A DNA stretch of 64,000 nt from Nocardia pseudobrasiliensis NBRC 108224 (GTDB lineage: Bacteria > Actinomycetota > Actinomycetes > Mycobacteriales > Mycobacteriaceae): contig NZ_BDBS01000018.1 of assembly GCF_001613105.1 (NCBI RefSeq), positions 62,001 to 126,000 of the forward strand, written 5' to 3'. Below, piece after piece: positions 61,619 through 64,000 of the stretch; position 1 is the stretch's first letter, and each line of letters opens with the position of its first letter. The notes under the pieces are model-generated. The model saw nothing but the letters and a program-made list of their open reading frames with translations, was not told the origin of the DNA and ran no database searches. Both the position numbers and the translations under genes were made by a program.

Positions 61619-62233
61619 ATGCCCCAGGGTGTTCCGGCCACGGTGCCCGATGATGGGTTGACCACGCGGCAGCGGCGTAATCAGCCGGTGCTGGCTGTGC
61701 ATACCGGGCCGGGGAAGGGGAAGTCGACCGCGGCGTTCGGGATGGCGTTGCGGGCCTGGAATCAGGGATTCGACGTCGCCGTGTTCCAGTTCGTGAAGAG
61801 TGCCAAATGGAAGGTGGGGGAGGAGGCGGCTTTTCGTGCGCTCGGGCAGTTGCATGCCGATACCGGAGTGGGCGGGCCGGTGGAGTGGCACAAGATGGGC
61901 GAGGGGTGGTCCTGGACTCGCAAGCAGGGCAGCGATGAGGATCATGCCGCCAATGCGCTGGCCGGGTGGCGGGAGATCGCGCGGCGGCTGGCGGCCGAAC
62001 AGCATCGGTTCTATGTGCTCGACGAATTCACCTATCCGCTGAAGTGGGGGTGGATCGATGTCGACGAGGTGGTCACGGCGCTGCGGGATCGACCGGGTAA
62101 TCAGCATGTCGTCATCACCGGCCGCGACGCGCCCCAGGCGCTGGTCGAGGCCGCGGATCTGGTCACCGAGATGAGCAAGGTGAAACATCCGATGGACGCG
62201 GGTCGTAAGGGCCAGCGGGGCATCGAGTGGTGA
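61619..62233 (+). CDS. cobO: Cob(I)yrinic acid a,c-diamide adenosyltransferase
   Basis: The 204-residue CobO/CobA-type ATP:corrinoid adenosyltransferase has P-loop HTGPGKGKSTAAFG, FVKSAKWKVGEE, and the C-terminal VVITGRDAPQALVEAADLVTEM (in two segments). It adds the upper adenosyl ligand. ATG 61619 follows AAGGGAG; an ATG at 61601 is less likely. Its stop overlaps the cobB GTG. Confidence 0.95.
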   Translation: MPQGVPATVPDDGLTTRQRRNQPVLAVHTGPGKGKSTAAFGMALRAWNQGFDVAVFQFVKSAKWKVGEEAAFRALGQLHADTGVGGPVEWHKMGEGWSWTRKQGSDEDHAANALAGWREIARRLAAEQHRFYVLDEFTYPLKWGWIDVDEVVTALRDRPGNQHVVITGRDAPQALVEAADLVTEMSKVKHPMDAGRKGQRGIEW

Positions 62234-63642
62234 ACTCCCCGCCCGCGGTCGTCATCGCCGCACCCGCGTCGGGCAGTGGAAAGACCACGCTCGCAACGGG
62301 TTTGATCGGTGCGCTACGGGCGGCGGGGCATCGGGTCGCGCCGTACAAGGTGGGGCCGGACTACATCGACCCCGGCTATCACGGGCTCGCGGCCGGGCGG
62401 CCCGGGCGCAATCTCGATCCGGTGCTGGTCGGTACGGATCGAGTGGTTCCGCTGTATCGGCACGGTGGACGGGGTTGCGATATCGCGGTGGTCGAGGGCG
62501 TGATGGGCCTGTTCGACGGCCGGATCGATGAGAACCACGCCGCGCCGGTCGCGGAGGGTTCGACCGCGCAGGTGGCCGCGTTGCTCGGTGCGCCGGTGGT
62601 GCTGGTGGTGGATGCGCGCGGACACAGTCAGAGTTTGGCGGCGCTGCTGCACGGTTTCGCGACGTTCGACAGCGGGATTCGGCTCGGCGGGGTGATTCTC
62701 AATCGGGTGGGCAGTCCTCGGCACGAAGAGGTGTTGCGGGCGGCGTGTGCGCGGGTGGGACTGCCGGTGCTGGGCGCGTTGCCTCGGATGGCGGAATTGG
62801 TCGTTCCCTCACGGCATTTGGGATTGATTCCGGCGGTCGAGCACGGGAGTGCGGCGCAGGATGCGGTCGAGGCCATGACCGCGCTCGTGGCGGCGCATGT
62901 CGATCTGGATGCCGTCGTTCGGTTGGCGGCGGTGAATGTCTCCGGGGCGGCGTGGGATCCCGTCGAGGCGATTGGAGTTGACGAGTCCATTGTGCGGCAG
63001 GATGTTTCGACTTCCGACCCGGTGATCGCGATCGCCGGTGGCCCCGCCTTCACCTTCGGTTATGCCGAACATCGCGAACTGCTCGAGGCCACCGGTGCGA
63101 GGGTGGCCGTATTCGACCCGCTGCACGACGAATTGCCGCTCGGCACAGCCGGTTTGGTGCTGCCCGGCGGATTCCCGGAGGAACACGCCGCCGACCTGGC
63201 CGCCAATACGCCGCTACTGTCCTCGATCGCCGAATCCGCCCACAACGGCATGCCGATCCACGCCGAATGTGCGGGCCTGCTGTACCTGACCCGCTCCCTC
63301 GACGGCCACCGCATGTCCGGAGTCCTCGACGCCACCGCCGAATTCGGTCCCCGCCTCACCCTCGGCTACCGAGACGCGGTCGCGCTCACCGATTCCGCGC
63401 TGTGGCCCACGGGATCTCGCGTACGCGGTCACGAATTCCACCGCACGCGGTTGACCGAAGCGGGAACCGCAGCGGCCGCGTGGGGTTGGCGCGCGCCGAC
63501 GGGCGAGGCGGTGCGTGAGGGGGCGATGGTTCATCGGGTGCACGCCTCGTATCTACATACGCATCCGGCGGGGAATGCGGGGATGGTGCAGCGTTTCGTG
63601 AGTGCGGCAAGGGAATTCGACGACAGCCGAGTAGATGGCTGA
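62230..63642 (+). CDS. cobB: Cobyrinate (hydrogenobyrinate) a,c-diamide synthase
   Basis: The 470-residue glutamine amidotransferase has N-terminal P-loop APASGSGKTT, KVGPDYIDPGYH, EGVMGLFDG, and a C-terminal glutaminase domain with LPGGFPEEHA and HAECAGLLYL (nucleophile Cys). It amidates the a and c carboxylates. GTG 62230 overlaps the cobO TGA. It is followed by an overlapping CobE/CbiG-like gene. Confidence 0.95.
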   Translation: MNSPPAVVIAAPASGSGKTTLATGLIGALRAAGHRVAPYKVGPDYIDPGYHGLAAGRPGRNLDPVLVGTDRVVPLYRHGGRGCDIAVVEGVMGLFDGRIDENHAAPVAEGSTAQVAALLGAPVVLVVDARGHSQSLAALLHGFATFDSGIRLGGVILNRVGSPRHEEVLRAACARVGLPVLGALPRMAELVVPSRHLGLIPAVEHGSAAQDAVEAMTALVAAHVDLDAVVRLAAVNVSGAAWDPVEAIGVDESIVRQDVSTSDPVIAIAGGPAFTFGYAEHRELLEATGARVAVFDPLHDELPLGTAGLVLPGGFPEEHAADLAANTPLLSSIAESAHNGMPIHAECAGLLYLTRSLDGHRMSGVLDATAEFGPRLTLGYRDAVALTDSALWPTGSRVRGHEFHRTRLTEAGTAAAAWGWRAPTGEAVREGAMVHRVHASYLHTHPAGNAGMVQRFVSAAREFDDSRVDG

Positions 63643-63997
63643 ACTGGCCGTAGGTATCGGCTTCCGCCCCGGCGCCTCGACTCACGCCTTACTCGCCGCA
63701 ATTCGAGCGGTGACAGGATCCGACCGTATCCACTGCCTGGCTACCGTGGACCGCCGAGCCGCTGACTCGGCGTTGATCGATGCTGCCACCGAACTGGTGG
63801 TGCCGATCGTCGGGTTCAGCGTGGAAGAACTTGCGGGGGTGAGGGTTCCGAATCCTTCGTCGGTGACGACCGCCGCGCTCGGTATACCGAGCGTCGCGGA
63901 GGCCGCGGCGTTGCTAGCCGCCGGGCTGGGAGAACTGTTCGTGGCCAAGCGGATCCACGACGGGGTGACCATCGCTGTCGCTCGAATGCCGGGGTGA
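63635..63997 (+). CDS. cobE: CobE/CbiG C-terminal-domain protein
   Basis: The 120-residue protein has the CbiG_C/CobE pattern: AVGIGFRPGAS at the N-terminus, then CLATVDRRAAD, VGFSVEELAGV and SVAEAAALLAAG. It is a small factor of the ring-contraction stage of cobalamin synthesis. The ATG overlaps the end of cobB by 8 nt. It ends 3 nt from the window edge. Confidence 0.88.
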   Translation: MAELAVGIGFRPGASTHALLAAIRAVTGSDRIHCLATVDRRAADSALIDAATELVVPIVGFSVEELAGVRVPNPSSVTTAALGIPSVAEAAALLAAGLGELFVAKRIHDGVTIAVARMPG

Positions 63998-64000
63998 GTG

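Noticed and set aside
1..64000. CRISPR arrays, tRNA/rRNA genes, insertion sequences, integrases
   Set aside because: No direct-repeat/spacer pattern, tRNA cloverleaf, rRNA segment, transposase or integrase frame was recognised. The two tandem arrays have no spacers.

Overview
The window comes from a high-GC mycolic-acid actinomycete, most likely Nocardia or a close relative. The evidence is the strong GC-third-position coding bias, an EspG/PPE-like/WXG-type ESX substrate cassette with a DUF3558 lipoprotein, a malate:quinone oxidoreductase, an actinobacterial SthA, and gene order that matches the Mycobacterium tuberculosis Rv2848c-Rv2870c neighbourhood: ispG, a GNAT protein and a penicillin-binding lipoprotein on the left; mapB, an alpha/beta hydrolase, mqo, an ElaA-like GNAT, a magnesium-chelatase-like protein, cobO and cobB on the right.

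Layout. 0-3 kb: a partial secreted protein, then an alanyl-tRNA-synthetase paralogue that lacks the editing domain, translationally coupled to an unknown gene and preceded by an Ala-codon-rich mini-ORF and a strong hairpin. 3-6.2 kb: the ESX substrate cassette (minus strand). 6.3-10.3 kb: the left core block ispG-GNAT-PBP. 10.3-51.1 kb: about 41 kb of accessory DNA. It holds a nitrobindin, an ATPase-less ABC-2 permease pair, an XRE regulator, sthA, an orphan HsdR-N-like nuclease, and a nonribosomal peptide locus (16.6-34.5 kb). It continues with a decayed MacB-type ABC transporter, MarR and DUF4254 genes, a 24-bp minisatellite, a complete aminophosphonate uptake/catabolism locus under a PhnF-like GntR repressor (37.7-44.5 kb), and a cupin/radical-SAM/glycosyltransferase/STAND-NTPase operon (44.5-49.3 kb). 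51.1-64 kb: the right core block (mapB, cobQ, mqo, cobalamin genes) with small insertions and decayed genes, including a vapC/hxlR remnant junction and an aminoglycoside adenylyltransferase-like gene with a duplicated 3' end.

How the genes work together. The peptide locus has two divergent arms. The minus arm is an EntS-like exporter, a free adenylation enzyme and a class IV (LanL-type) lanthionine synthetase. The plus arm is a 2-oxoglutarate hydroxylase, a free carrier protein, C-A-PCP, a type II thioesterase, a free adenylation enzyme and an A-less C-PCP-TE terminal module, followed by a SARP activator and an atypical LuxR regulator. Read by domains, it could make a short (about three-residue) hydroxylated peptide. 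The role of the lanthionine synthetase, which has no visible precursor peptide, is the main puzzle. The second candidate new system is the cupin/rSAM-SPASM/GT4/STAND operon, also without a visible substrate peptide.
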